64,000 bases of DNA from Sugiyamaella lignohabitans (Eukaryota > Ascomycota > Dipodascomycetes > Dipodascales > Trichomonascaceae), in contig NC_031674.1 in assembly GCF_001640025.1 (NCBI RefSeq), positions 4,833,501 through 4,897,500 of the forward strand, given 5' to 3'. Within the stretch, counting starts at the first letter, position 1. The number at the start of each line of letters is the position of its first letter. Positions 10,757-22,962 of this stretch are shown here, piece after piece. The notes beneath the pieces are model-generated. The model saw only the letters and a program-made list of their open reading frames with translations. It was not told the DNA's origin and searched no databases. The translations under genes were made by a program, and so were the position numbers.

Positions 10757-13700
10757 TTACATCCAAGTTCCTTTGGAGAACAAGCTCTTAGAGTTCTTTC
10801 GACTTTCACTGAGAACTTTGCTGACCTTCTTGGGTGCAACAAGTGATCGTGCTGGTTTATTTTGTTGAGCTTTTACTACAACTGAAGACCTACTGACGTT
10901 GGAAAATGAGTTTGTGGTCAAAGACTGAAGTATCTCGACTGTTTTCTTGGTTGAGGAACCGTCAGTAGAGTCTGTATTCGATGCAAGACTATCGTAACGC
11001 ACGGTAAACCTTCGTCTGTTGGGACCAATTTCGTCGGCGGCCTCGTTTCGGACCCGAGTTAATACAGATCTACGTTCAACGAGTCGATTAATGACCATCG
11101 ACTGGTCAGTAGGACGCGGTTTCTCAATGTCGAGATCATCATCTGATTCTTCTTGGAAGATTGTGGGAAGTTGCACAGCTTGCGTTTGCTCTTCATTAGG
11201 ATCATCCTTGCCTTCATCTAAAAATGAAAGCTGGCGACGAATGGATTCAATGCCAAACTTGGAACTTGTCTTTGTAGGTTTTGTAGTTATGGCGGATTTC
11301 GATGGTCCTTCTGTGGGGGCAGTAGCACCATTAGTCGTAGGCAAAGTCACATTACTGCTCTCATATTCTTGTTCATCATCAACATCGGCGAAGATAGATA
11401 CCGTCTTAGACACTTCAGCAATGGAATCTATAAACGCAGATGCTTTGGCATTATTTGCTAATGCTGAAATACGTTCTTCCTCCATCAGTTTCATTCTCTT
11501 TTTCTGTTCTCGACGCTGTAATTCACGGCTGTAGTCTTCGTCCTCATCATCATCCAGATCATCAAGTCCATCCCTTCGTCGCTTTCTCCACCCTCCATTC
11601 AAAACATCGTCAACAATCTTATTGAGCTGTTCGTTATCACGGTCTCGTTCTTTTTCGGCATACAATTCTTGGACTTTGGCTGTTGCTACATCTACCTTCT
11701 TATCATCATCAACAAGGTTTTCCAGATTATAGTTTTCATCGTCTTCATCATCATCACTTGCACCGCCAATACCTGCCCATTCATCATCTGATTCAACAGC
11801 CTCCTCATCTATGATACCTCGAACAGAACTATTCTTCTTGTCGTATTTACCTGATTTGACAGATTTTAGTGCTCCTTTTACAAGCTTGCGATGATGCCTT
11901 GGAGGTGCTGATTCGCCCTCCGACTCGGAACTATCTTGAATTCTTTGTGTCTTCTCTGAGAATGAATCCTGACTGGGATCGGGCAATTGTGATAATTGAG
12001 TCAACATCGGGAAATTGCTGTGCTCCTGAAGATAATTTTCCCTAAGCTGTTTCAGATCGGGCGTTGCTAGTGGTAGAGGTTTTACTTGTGTATTTGGAGG
12101 TAGCATCTCAGTATCGAGTGCATTAAGCATACCTGCCTCTCTAAGTAACTGCATCTTTTTCTGGGGTGAATTATTAGAGATGGCATCTACTTTCTGAGTA
12201 GATTCGAATAGGTCACCAAGAGACATCGTGTTTCCAGACTGAATAAAAGATTCTTGAGTATTTTTAATGAAACCCACATCTTCATCTGACTCGTCATCTG
12301 AGACTATCTTTCTCGAACGACCGACGCTTGGAATAATAGTATCCTCATGGTCAACAATGAAACTACTAGGAATTTCAACAATGGGACCAACCTCCTCTCT
12401 GGAAGACTCGCCAGCATCAGGCTTTTCTTTTTCTTCTGCTGCATTGTCTTCTTCTTCCTCTTCCTCTTCCTCCTCTTCTTCTTCGTCTTCTTCTTCATCA
12501 TCATCATCATCATCATTGTCTTCCTCATTACTCCCAACTTCATCAATTTCGCTCCCAGATGGATCATAACCCAATATATCCTCCCCATTTTCGTCAGCAC
12601 TGACTCCAGCGTCACCATACCCTATTTCAGGTTCTTCTTCACCTTCGTCCAAATTGAAATCTTCATCATCTTCGTCATCACCTTCTCCTTCTCCAATTTC
12701 CTTCTTTCGCAACTCTTCAGCTAGTCGCCGTTCTCTTTCTAAAAGAGATTCAACAATTTCGTTTTCTTTCGACTTCTCCTCTTCATCCAGCACAATGATT
12801 CCGCGTGCCTTTAATTCAGAGACTCTCTCATTACGGTCTTTAATGGCTTGCTCACGCTGTTTGGCCTCTAGCTTTGCCAGTAGTCCACTGTTAAGCAAAC
12901 TACTCTTTGACCTAGGTTTGCCTAAATCTATTCTAGCCAGTGCTGCAAGTTTTTTGACTGGGGCAGTAATCTTATTTGCACATGTGGGTGGAATAACCTC
13001 TAAATCATCATCGTCATCTGAACCCTCGTGTACATTTCGCTTTCCGGAACTGACAAAGCTTGTCAGTCTACGAGGTTGTGGTGGTGGAGGTGGGGCTACT
13101 TTTTTGTTGCTGAATTTGTGTGCATTTTTGTTTGTATTTCTCTGTGGACTGGCAGCCAGAGGACTAGTAGGAGGCGTGTCTCGGTTACGATTGGTTTCAT
13201 CCGAATCCTGCTCTCCATCACTTTCATCGAAGTTTGCTAAGAAACTATCAACAGTGATTAACTTGACGGTATGAGATCCAGGATCAAGCTCTAAACTTCT
13301 TTCTAACCGCTGGGTTTCCTTAGCTGTGATCTCGAGTTCCTTTCGAGTTATCTTTGATTCTGTTAGTATCAAACGTTTATTGTAGAACTTCCTCTCGTAC
13401 TTACTTTCTTGGGGCCCGTACTCTGGGATGCTACAGTTGATACCGCTCTATCTGGAATGTCTTGTTCGTCTTCTTCTATTGGGAAATTCACGTGAACCTG
13501 ATCATGAGCTTGTGTTATAACAATTTCTTCTTCTTCCTCTTCTTCTTCCTCATTATCAGAAATATTTAGAACACCTCTCTTTCTCTTTGAAGGCTGGATT
13601 TCATCGTCATCATCAAAGAGCATGGAATTAGATAATAATGATGCTGTTGTTCCAAATAAGTCGTCGTCTTCGTCGACATCGTCGTGGTCCTCTTCAATAG

Positions 13701-14097
13701 CTTGTCTTCTATCATGTTTGGTATTTTCGTCCAAAAAAACTTGGTCTTTGTCCTGCGAGGTTTGGTTCAATTGTTCGAATTGCGAATGCTGGCTCGAGTC
13801 TTCTTGCTCTAAGTTTAGTTTGTTATTCTCGTCTAACAGCAAGCTAGTTGAGTTGTCGATAGTCGAATCAATTGTATTCTTGCCGTATGCGGGAGTACCC
13901 GTCAATTTCTTTTTAAATTCAGCCAGGGAAAAGCTATTAGCTGTTGTTTTGGACGGTTGATTGTCGCTAGTTTCATCGTCGAACTCAGCAAGTAACCTAT
14001 TTAACTTTGAGTTTGGAGTCAAAATAGGGCTACTTGTCAGCTCGTTTACTTCCACTCTATTACGGGGTGGTGTTTTGGGTAATTCTGATATAGACAT
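10757..14097 (-). CDS. MRC1: Mediator of the replication checkpoint (Claspin family), two exons
   Basis: Replication-fork component that couples helicase and polymerase and relays stalled-fork signals from Mec1/ATR to Rad53. Exon 1 is 14097-13405 and exon 2 is 13351-10757 (1095 aa). The 53-nt intron has donor GTAAGT and a TACTAAC branch point 10 nt before acceptor CAAAG. The best evidence is the Mrc1-like domain in the second half: EEAVESDDEWAGIGG, an acidic stretch, VQELYAEKERDRDNEQLNKIV, GGWRKRRR and a KRMKLMEEERISALA block. Many SQ/TQ sites fit phosphorylation by ATR-type kinases. The middle holds long Asp/Glu runs, including a nearly pure D/E tract around 12430-12520. Those runs produce spurious Ser/Phe-rich frames on the other strand. 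A CGCGT element lies at 14215-14219 upstream. Confidence 0.88.
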
Positions 14098-15095
14098 TCT
14101 CGTATTGGTATCAATATTCCGTTGGTCAGGAATATATTGGTTCGAGTCGTTTTATATCTAACGTACTCCAGGGAAGTAATATCAAAGACGTGACCCGCGA
14201 CACGAAATAATAACCGCGTCTCGGCTGCATACCCGTGCATTTTGACTGTTAGGCCTGTAGCGTTTTTGAAATGAGGCTTGACAATGGATCCGAGATTAGA
14301 TAGCTCTTTCCTCAGTTAAAGAATAAACACTATCAAGATCAAAATTAACACGTTATGTGTACATATCTCTCTGTACGTGATCTGCATCTGATTGCCGATC
14401 TTTGATTTTTAATTGACGAGATAGTTTATCAAGCTAAGGACGAACTTCTTGAACAAAGATTAAACTGATAGTATTCATAGATATAAAACTCCTACTAAAT
14501 CTATATTAAATCTATATTTTGTCCCAAGAAGTGAGCCAAAATTCGAAATAATTCAAAAAAAAAAAAAAATTTCATATCAAGCGAAAGGTCCAAACTGTAA
14601 CATTTCCAGCTATTGTAGATTGCTTCGGCGGGTATTAATATAGATAGGGTCTCTGACTAGTCTTTGAAATATATCTCTGAGTCTAGGTGTATCTCTGAAT
14701 TCAATCTCATACTTATAACAAAAGAATCAACGGGGTATTTCTATAATTCAAAGGACAACCAGCGCCGAGATGTGACTATCCTTACAGGACATGATATCAG
14801 GCTTCCCTGATCAGCAAACTCTCTGTCAGAAAGTTCTTTGAAGAAATAATATCATGGCAAGTGTTTATATATAACCCATAAATAGCGCTACTTCAGCACA
14901 ACTAGCTTGTAATATTTGAAGATAGTAAGTGGCAGATGTCACGTGCCAGCTCTTGAGACTCATCCGCGGCATGCCATTGGCTGCTTATCATTTCGTTGAA
15001 ATATATATACCGGGGCTTTTAGTCCAATCTGGCTGAAAACATTATACTATTCCGGTGTTAAATCTTGATCCAAAGAACAGATCCAGATTTTCACG
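14098..15095. other. Divergent promoter region between MRC1 and guanine deaminase
   Basis: About 1 kb with no supported gene. It contains CGCGT at 14215-14219 (MRC1 side). On the deaminase side there is CACGTG at 14940-14945, a GATA-type site (CTTATC, near 14984) and a TATATATA-like run near 15001-15009. A poly-A tract of 13 bases lies near 14556. The roles are inferred. Confidence 0.5.
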
Positions 15096-16545
15096 ATGAC
15101 TCGGCATAAAATGATCACTCTTTATAGGGGTGCTTTCGTTCACAGTCTAAGACTTGATAAGCTAGAAATCATCCCCAATGGAACAGTTGGAGTAGATGAG
15201 ACTGGTACGATCGTTTCGATTTATGAAAAGATCCCATCTGTGGAACAGGTGGCCACTGACCTTAACTTAACACTTGACCAAGTTGTAAGTGTCTGAATCG
15301 TCGGAAATCATTAGGATCGTACATATACTAACCAATTTTCAGAACGTATTTGAAACAAGGGAGAATACACCGTCATTCTATTTCCCGGGCTTTATCGATA
15401 CACATATTCATGCGCCTCAATATCCTAATACAGGTATCTTCGGTAATTCTACATTACTGGACTGGCTTACCACTTATACTTTTCCTTTGGAATCTTCATT
15501 TTCTAATCTAAAGAGGGCAAAGGATGTGTACTCGCAGGTCATCAAAAGAACACTTGCAAATGGTACCACTACCGCATCATACTATGCTACTGTCCATGTC
15601 GAGGCTACAAAAGTATTAGCTGATCTGGCCTTGGAAATGAAACAAAGAGCTTTTGTGGGACGGGTCTGTATGGACAGTCAAGAATCACCAGAATTTTACC
15701 GAGACCAATCACCAGAAGAAGCCAATAAAGCAGATTTAGAGGTGATAGACTACATTACCAAAATAGACCCAACTTACAATATTGTTTCACCCATCTTGAC
15801 ACCCAGGTTTGCCCCCTCTTGTACCCATCAAAGTATGAAATGGATGGGTGACCTAATGAAAAAACACAACAATATCCCATGTCAAACACACATATCTGAA
15901 AACGAGAATGAAATTAAATGGGTCCAAGAATTATTTCCGGACTCCAAATCATATGCTGACGTATATGATCAAGCTGGCCTACTAACAGAGCGAACGATTC
16001 TTGCCCATGCTATCCATTTGTCTGAGGATGAAAAGGATTTGATAAGTGCTAGAAGATCAGGTATTTCCCATTGCCCTATAAGCAATTCTTCAATTGGTAG
16101 TGGCCTGGCTCCGGTGAGGTCGCTCTTAAACAAAAATATTAAAATGAGTCTTGGCACTGATGTTTCTGGGGGCTACTCACCGAGCATTCTCGAAGTCTGT
16201 AGGCAGGCCCTGACTGTTTCAAGACTTGTGGGATACACCACGAAGAATGATAAAGACAAGCTATCAGTTTCTGAAGTATTATTCCTTGCCACCCTTGGAG
16301 GAGCACAAGTATGCAACTTGGAACACAAAGTGGGTAATTTCCAAGTCGGAAAAAAATGGGACGCACAACGTGTAGATTTGAGTGTTGAAAATACGCCGAT
16401 AGATTTGTTTGATTGGTATGGCGCCGAGGAGCCAACTCCAGAAAGTAAAATCAAATGGTTTGTAGATAAATGGTTTTTCAGTGGTGATGACAGGAATACT
16501 CGACAAGTTTGGGTCGATGGTAATTTGGTATTAGATAAGGATTAG
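15096..16545 (+). CDS. GUD1: Guanine deaminase, two exons
   Basis: Zinc aminohydrolase converting guanine to xanthine and ammonia, a purine salvage/catabolism step. Exons 15096-15284 and 15343-16545 give 463 aa. The 58-nt intron has donor GTAAGT, branch point TACTAAC and acceptor TTTCAG. Metal ligands are visible in PGFIDTHIHAPQ (His84, His86), in the HISENENE segment and in the conserved LGTDVSGGYSPS block with its catalytic Asp. CPISNSSIGSG is also typical of guanine deaminases. The length is near the family norm of ~450-490. A GATA-type motif and CACGTG upstream would suit nitrogen control, but that is inference. Confidence 0.93.
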
Positions 16546-17215
16546 GAAATTGAAATATAGAAATAATTACGGAGATCATCATCTATAGCTATTTGTGATA
16601 TTATTACTGCTAACTTTATCATCTAGGCGGTCTTCCACATGTTCGAGGCCCTCGACAGACTGAGCTGAAGTTTCAGACCTGTTTAGACTACCGGGATAGC
16701 CAGATTTCGCTTAAAATGCCTAAAAATACCCGCTTAACATAGAATTGCATTTATAGTTTTGACCGAAAGTCTTGATTTATGTATTTCACATATCCTGCAA
16801 TTGCCTTTAATTGCCAGGAGCATCATTGCCTACCAAGATAATCAAAATAGTGTGGGATCAAGTAAATTAGGAGGAAAGTTGTTTCACTTAGATTGTGATT
16901 CTGGAAGCCTCATCAATTTTCAGTTGAACCCTTCAGTCAGACATATATTCTGGTACTGTTGGATCCAATGCTATTGAAATTGTGCTTCTTTTGCCAGATG
17001 AGCCCATGATGGTACGACATTCCCGTCTTAGAAGTAGACAAGATAATGCGGAATTTCTCTTTGTGCTAGCAGCCCTGTTCTTTGCCTTGGCATATTAACA
17101 TCCTATGGTTCAATCTGGCGAGTAGAATCACAGGAAAGGACACAGTGTCATACACAGAATTTAGCCATAATATTACTATTATCTTGTTTTATTATATTTC
17201 ATTTCCTAATACTAT
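16546..17215. other. 670-bp gap between guanine deaminase and GND1, with an unexplained coding-like stretch
   Basis: Between two convergent genes. The plus strand has a 72-codon open frame (16759-16977) without an ATG. It is followed, in a different frame, by another open stretch ending at a TAA near 17097 with a hydrophobic C-terminus (FLFVLAALFFALAY). I could not join them with a credible intron. It may be a decayed small gene or chance. Confidence 0.3.
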
Positions 17216-19159
17216 TTAAGAGTTGTAAGTAGAAGCAGAAACGGTACCACCTCTACCAGTCCAGTTGACGTGAATGTCTTGGCCCAATGGGAGAGAGTCA
17301 GAAGCATCTTCGGGAAGGACACGGAAGGTGTGGGCACCGAAGTAATCACGTTGAGCTTGGAGCAAGTTGGCGGGCAAACGAGCAGATCTGTAACCATCGT
17401 AGAAAGAAAGAGCGGTGGCGAAAGCAGGAGTAGGAATACCCCACTTGATAGCATCACCGAGAATGTTTCTCCAGCCCTCTTGAGCCTTGGTAACAGCATC
17501 CTTGAAGAAGCTGTAGAACAACAAGTTCTCAAGTTGAGGGTCCTCACGGTAAGCCTTGGTGATCTCACCGAGGAAGACAGATCTGATGATACAACCACCT
17601 CTCCACATGTGGGCAATGGAAGCATTGTTGAACTCCCAACCGTATTCCTTACCAGCTTCACGGATGAGCATGAAACCTTGGGCGTAAGAGATAATCTTGG
17701 AAGCGTAAAGAGCTTGCTCAAGATCATCAACAAACTTTGCCTTGTCACCATTGAACTTAGGAGTGGGGCCAGTAAGGACCTTGGAAGCACGAACACGCTC
17801 CTCCTTGATAGCAGACAAACATCTGGAGAAGACAGCCTCACCAATCAAAGTGACGGGCATACCCAAGTCAAGAGCATTGATGGCGGTCCACTTACCAGTA
17901 CCCTTTTGACCGGCAGTGTCAAGAATCTTCTCAACAAGAGGCTTGCCATCAGCAGGGTCGTTGTAATAAAGAACATCACGAGTGATCTCAATGAGGAAAG
18001 AGTCCAAAACTCCCTTGTTCCACTTGGCAAAGACATCACCAATCTCCTTGTCGGTGAAACCAGCACCACGCTTAAGAAGGTCATAAGCTTCAGAGATAAG
18101 TTGCATGTCACCATACTCGATACCGTTGTGGACCATCTTGATGAAGTGACCAGCACCGGCAGGGCCAACCCAATCACAACAAGGCTCACCGTCAGTCTTG
18201 GCAGCAATGTCTTGGAAGATGCTCTTGATGTGGGGCCAGGCATCCTCGTGTCCACCGGGCATCAAAGAGGGACCGTTACGGGCACCCTCTTCACCACCAG
18301 AGACACCAGAACCGACGAAAAGAATACCCTTCTTCTTAAGCTCCTCATAACGACGGTTAGAGTCAGGGAAGTGAGAGTTACCACCATCAATGATGATATC
18401 ACCCTTCTCAAAGTGCTCCAACAATTGGTCAATGAAGTTGTCGACAGCAGATCCGGCCTTAACAAGGAGAATAACTCTTCTGGGCTTCTTAAGGTTAGCG
18501 GCAAGCTCGGCAATGGAACGGGCACCAATGATGCTCTTGCCCTTAGCCTCATTCTCCAAAAAGTGGTCAACCTTGGAGACAGTTCTGTTGTAAGCAACAA
18601 CAGTGTAACCATGGTCAGCAGCGTTAAGGATCAAGTTTTGTCCCATAACGGCCAAGCCGATAAGACCAATATCTAGAATATGTCAGTAAAACCATTACAC
18701 TATATTATAATTGTGTTCAATTGGTGTCATCCTAATATTCAAAGTCAATCATAAGAGGTTGGCGGAAGCATGTGGGGGTCGGGCCTGTATGTATACTGTG
18801 GGGGTAACAAAGCAACCAGTCACACAACCGAAGCACGCCGAAATCTCACAGTGGAAAATCAACAATACTACACCACACACCCCAAAGCGTACCGAAAAAA
18901 AAACGAAACCAATTTTAACAGAGCTTGACCTAATGTATAGCTAAGTTATAATTGTGACAATTGACAATCAATTGAAATCAAAAGAGTTTCTCATTGCACA
19001 AATAGACAACAGCAATTGCTAGTCAAGTGGTAAAACCACATCAAACAAAGCCAACCCCTAATATAAGCAATAGCCAATTGACTGCACAATTGACAAAATA
19101 AAACAACCCATCAATGGATCAAATACAATTAGATACTTACCACCTCTAGGTTCAGTCAT
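17216..19159 (-). CDS. GND1: 6-phosphogluconate dehydrogenase (decarboxylating), two exons with a tiny first exon
   Basis: Oxidative pentose-phosphate enzyme that converts 6-phosphogluconate to ribulose-5-phosphate, CO2 and NADPH. Exon 1 is only 19 nt (19159-19141, MTEPRG plus one base) and exon 2 is 18672-17216, giving 491 aa. The 468-nt intron starts GTAAGT and ends with TACTGAC nine nt before CTAG. The junction restores the Rossmann start DIGLIGLAVMGQNL. Other marks are GSGVSGGEEGARNGPS, the catalytic KMVHNGIEYGDMQ and, near the end, FGAHTFRV and VNWTGRGG. Codon use is strongly biased, as in a highly expressed gene. That bias leaves a long open frame of 468 codons on the opposite strand, which I treat as an artefact. 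Confidence 0.96.
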
Positions 19160-20047
19160 GTTAGTATTTTTACAATGTCTGTTTGGGATGGAAGAAATTA
19201 ATTTTCTGTACAACAAGAAAATCAAAGGTCCGTATGTGATACTGGGGTCGACAGCTGTATATATATGAACACACAACCCACAAATGCACAAATGCACACC
19301 ACTGGAGCCAGTGGTTTTCTGGGGCCAAGCGCCTGGTTGGGTGTGATTGACTGCGGATGGGTGCAGCCCGAGTATTACTATTCCTCAACCTTCTAATTGA
19401 GTTTGCGCGCTGGCGGGTCGGTATTTACTGAGACCTTACTAATTTTGCCATGGGCTATGTCCCAACCCAACAGATGAGGTAATAGAACCACGCTGGAGCT
19501 GCATGGTACCTATGCACAGGATGCATAAAAGCGGATAAAATTAGAGGGAATCTTCGGCATCGAGGGAGAGGGGTTAACAAGAGGGGCGGTTGGCGGAGCT
19601 TTGGGGGTTACAACAACAAATGAGCGGGGGTCTGAGTCCCGCAGGTTCGACGAGCTTGCGTCTGTTGTGAACCCATTGGTGAAAAACACGCCAGTTTCGC
19701 AGTGTAATGCGTTCAATTTTTGACTTAATTGGGCTTAATTGGGTATTTTGTTTATAAGGGCACGATACGGAGTCTGCGGAATAAAATATAGTTAAGCAAA
19801 TGCATGCCCCCATGTCTTTATTATGGTTAGCTATGATGCTCACTGGCTAGGTAATGATTAGGTAAAATGGATGAACAAAAGACTAGTTTCAGTTTTGTAC
19901 GACGGTTTGCTTTGAGCGACAATATGCCGTTGCTACACAATTGAAATTTGAGTTGCTTGTTAAGCTTCTCATGCTTTTGTCTGGAGCATTCTCCTGGAGT
20001 CTGACGTCTCAATTCTCCCTTTCTTCCCTCCGCTTCCCCCCACATGC

Positions 20048-20254
20048 ATGCAGAAAGCAGGCCCCGTCTGGTCCGAAATAGTTGGCGATACCGGAGCATC
20101 TTATGAAAATTGGGGGTTGATTGGTCGCCGATGCAACCTGATAGGTGAAGGTATTTTCGTTTTTGTCCTCGCTGCATCGATCTATCTAGTGTGGAAGATC
20201 TTGCCAAATGACATAACAGAGGACCAAATGCGATTTGAAGCTGATACTGAATAA
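20048..20254 (+). CDS. Candidate small single-span membrane protein, 68 aa
   Basis: An ATG-initiated frame with one clear hydrophobic helix (residues ~33-51, GIFVFVLAASIYLVW). It is flanked by a basic patch (GLIGRRCN) before and an acidic tail (DITEDQMRFEADTE) after. The layout resembles small single-span proteins of the mitochondrial inner membrane such as respiratory-complex assembly factors, but I recognise no family. A CT-rich block lies directly upstream of the ATG, as in many yeast promoters. Length alone does not exclude chance, and an opposite-strand frame overlaps it. Confidence 0.35.
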   Translation: MQKAGPVWSEIVGDTGASYENWGLIGRRCNLIGEGIFVFVLAASIYLVWKILPNDITEDQMRFEADTE

Positions 20255-21823
20255 GGATATAATATGGATATTATATATTTATGATATTTCCTCAAATGTT
20301 AATTGACTACTGGGGATGAGATTAATTGCATATTATTATTCTGAATATCCCCTGTAATTTCCTTTCTGAATTATGCCATCTGTCGATGTATTAACGCCGG
20401 AAATGAGTCTGCTCGAATCTGGGTGGGTATGGATATAATGAGTACGGGCGGCACGACAGATATGGTGGGGGGGTGAATTGGGTCTCAGTGCATTGTATTC
20501 TGTTAGGCATATGCGATCATGTCGGGCGTGATGGTCGCCGACTACGGGCGCTACAACGGGTGCTACTACAGGCGCTCGCGTGTCATCTAAATCCGTGGAG
20601 ATGTGAGACAGTGGGGGTCGGGTATATTCGCATGTTTCGCGAAATCAATGCAACTGCATATAGTCAACTATCGGCAACCGAGTGGGTATTTTATCAGCAT
20701 AGCATATCGACAATGCTTTTTAGATATAATTAGGCCATAGTTTTCGTTTGAAAGTAGCCGAAGGTTCTGTATGTATATTTAGGTATATTTTGCTTCTCTT
20801 GCAAAGACCGTAATGTATCAAGTGAAGTAAGTCATGGTATGGTAAGTAATGCTATAGTATGGTATATGATCTCGTTAACAATCAATCGCTAGAGATAGGA
20901 CTTTAGCAATATCTGTGGATAGAACTGACTGGTTGATTGGCTGTGCGTGCTTGGTGACATACCCCTGTTCATCCCTGCAGCCACAGAATCAGGGCTCCAA
21001 TGTTGGCCTGTTATTCCGTTCTCTGCAATCACAGACCGATAGTTTTCCTTGACAATCTCGCAAACTGTCTTTCAACCCGATATCCCGTTGTTGTTCCCCA
21101 GATCCATAATATTATGCATCTTATGTATCTCTCTGTACTACTTACTTCGCTTGTGCCATTGTAGCAGACGTTAAATGTCTATTCAGTAATTGAAGACGAA
21201 GAGAAGCCAGCTTGAATAATTATATAATCAGTCGTTGAGTATCTCTCGACTGTCGTGAATACGGAAAATTGATTTCGAATACGATGTCGTAATCTACAGA
21301 CAAATTTACCTACATTGCAAACAAACTCAATATATATATCTCCAGGTCACGTTCCTCCTGATCGTTCGTTTAACCTGCCCCTCGGCATGAGCCTCTCCTA
21401 AATAGTGATCTCGGCTGGAACCCCGGCCCCAGTCGGTACATAATGCAGGGACGCTGCCCGTAAGTTACCGGCCGAGCAGCATAACGGTCAAAAACTCGTA
21501 ATCGAAGCATCGGTGCAATGCTTCCGACGGTTGAGGTTTTTCCCCAGACCCCGTAGCTCCTTTCGTTCATCTCATATCGTGCATCGGCCTTCCTGCTGTG
21601 ACTATAGACAACATCGGCTCTCGGTTGGAATATCCACTCTGCTGGATACAACCTTTTATAGAGCACTAAGATTGTGATATGCCCTTATCAAAACCCAATC
21701 TAGCTTATATAATCTACTTCAGGGTCTGCATCGTACTGTGGACTTAAATTAAGAAAGTTTAAAAATTAATATGGAAAACAAAAAAAATATAAACCAGTCG
21801 GAAAATTATGAAAATTAATGGTG

Positions 21824-21831
21824 GTCACGTG
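21824..21831. promoter_or_regulatory. TCACGTGA E-box upstream of CFD1
   Basis: Palindromic TCACGTGA about 95 bp before the CFD1 ATG, matching a Cbf1-type site. No further evidence of function. Confidence 0.4.
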
Positions 21832-21922
21832 AAAAATAATAGCGACGATCATTTAATGCTGATAAATCGGCAGGGGATCTGATTGATCTAGTTATAGATA
21901 AACCTGTAATTTATCGTCAGTA

Positions 21923-22741
21923 ATGTCTGAAATCCCATCACTTAATCAAGTGAAGCATATCCTACTAGTACTATCAGGCAAAGGTGGAGTAGGAAAGTCG
22001 TCAGTTACCACCCAACTTGCTCTGTCCCTTGTAAATGATGGCTACAAGGTTGGAGTCCTGGATATAGATCTAACTGGGCCTTCGCTGCCGCGAATGTTTG
22101 GATTGGAAGGAAGAAATGTTCATCAGTCTACAGCCGGTTGGATTCCCGTATATACAGATGACACCAAGAGGTTATGTGTTATGAGCTTAGGTTTTTTGTT
22201 ACCGGATAGAGGAAACAGTGTCGTATGGAGAGGACCCAAGAAGACCGCTATGGTGCGACAATTTGTTAAGGATGTCGTATGGGGCGATCTGGATTATTTA
22301 TTAATTGATACTCCTCCTGGAACGAGTGATGAACATATAAGCATAGCTGAAGAGCTGAAACAAGCATCTCCAGATGGTGCAGTTTTAGTGACTACCCCTC
22401 AGGACATTGCTACAGCTGATGTCCGTAAAGAGCTAAATTTCTGTCGCAAAGTTGGATTCAAGGTTCTAGGAGTAGTGGAGAATATGAGTGGATATGTATG
22501 CCCCCACTGCTCGGAGTGTACAAATGTTTTTAGTAGTGGTGGTGGCCAGACTCTAGCAACTCAATTCGACGTTCCCTTCCTTGGCAGTGTACCCATTGAT
22601 CCCACGTTCGTTACGCTTGTAGAGAGCCAAGGTAGTGAGCACAAGTTACTTGAAAAGTACCCCGAGAGTGCTCTTAGCAGCATATTTAAAGGGATTGTGG
22701 ATAAGATTTATGCCCAAAATTTGCCAGTGAGGCAAGCATAG
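21923..22741 (+). CDS. CFD1: Cytosolic Fe-S cluster assembly P-loop ATPase
   Basis: 272-aa NUBP2/Cfd1-type scaffold ATPase. With Nbp35 it builds [4Fe-4S] clusters for cytosolic and nuclear proteins. The deviant Walker A motif GKGGVGKSS is at residues 19-27. [11 protein letters not shown] at about 128-138 is the MRP/Nbp35-family signature. The C-terminal CPHCSEC (Cys193, Cys196, Cys199) supplies the CX2C that ligates the bridging cluster. It lacks the N-terminal four-Cys ferredoxin-like extension that marks Nbp35, so CFD1 is the better call. Single exon with ATG at 21923. Confidence 0.95.
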   Translation: MSEIPSLNQVKHILLVLSGKGGVGKSSVTTQLALSLVNDGYKVGVLDIDLTGPSLPRMFGLEGRNVHQSTAGWIPVYTDDTKRLCVMSLGFLLPDRGNSVVWRGPKKTAMVRQFVKDVVWGDLDYLLIDTPPGTSDEHISIAEELKQASPDGAVLVTTPQDIATADVRKELNFCRKVGFKVLGVVENMSGYVCPHCSECTNVFSSGGGQTLATQFDVPFLGSVPIDPTFVTLVESQGSEHKLLEKYPESALSSIFKGIVDKIYAQNLPVRQA

Positions 22742-22962
22742 AAATTCACTCATGTGAATGACATCTCATGGCCATCTTTAATCTTGTAGTGAACTTTTTT
22801 TAGCAAATGCCAGTTTTTTTTAGCATCATTTTAGGGGGTCGATGATATTCATTAATATAAATAGACAGCCTAAGGCTTGGAGGGCTCACTATTCGAGCCA
22901 AGCGAGAGGAGCATGGGTTAGCTAGACAATATCTTTCAGCGACAGTCTTAGCAACAACGCTA

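Larger units (their letters stand above)
19160..21922. other. 2.8-kb stretch, mostly without genes
   Basis: Between GND1 and CFD1. The only frame I would single out is the 68-codon one at 20048-20254, listed separately. The remainder has scattered short frames with no recognisable motif. A relatively GC-rich patch runs through about 21360-21600. CACGTG at 21825-21830 sits in the CFD1 promoter. Confidence 0.5.

Noticed and set aside
12267..13274. Ser- and Phe-rich plus-strand frames opposite MRC1
   Set aside because: They are reverse readings of the Asp/Glu-rich codons of MRC1.
18262..18612. Several 110-210-codon minus-strand frames inside GND1
   Set aside because: Out-of-frame shadows of the same biased coding sequence.
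17270..18676. 468-codon open frame on the plus strand opposite GND1
   Set aside because: It is the complement of a strongly codon-biased gene; its translation has no domain and is rich in T, S, L and V as expected for a mirror frame.
21370..21666. 98-codon minus-strand frame in a GC-rich patch
   Set aside because: The Arg/Gly-rich translation reflects GC composition; no motif.
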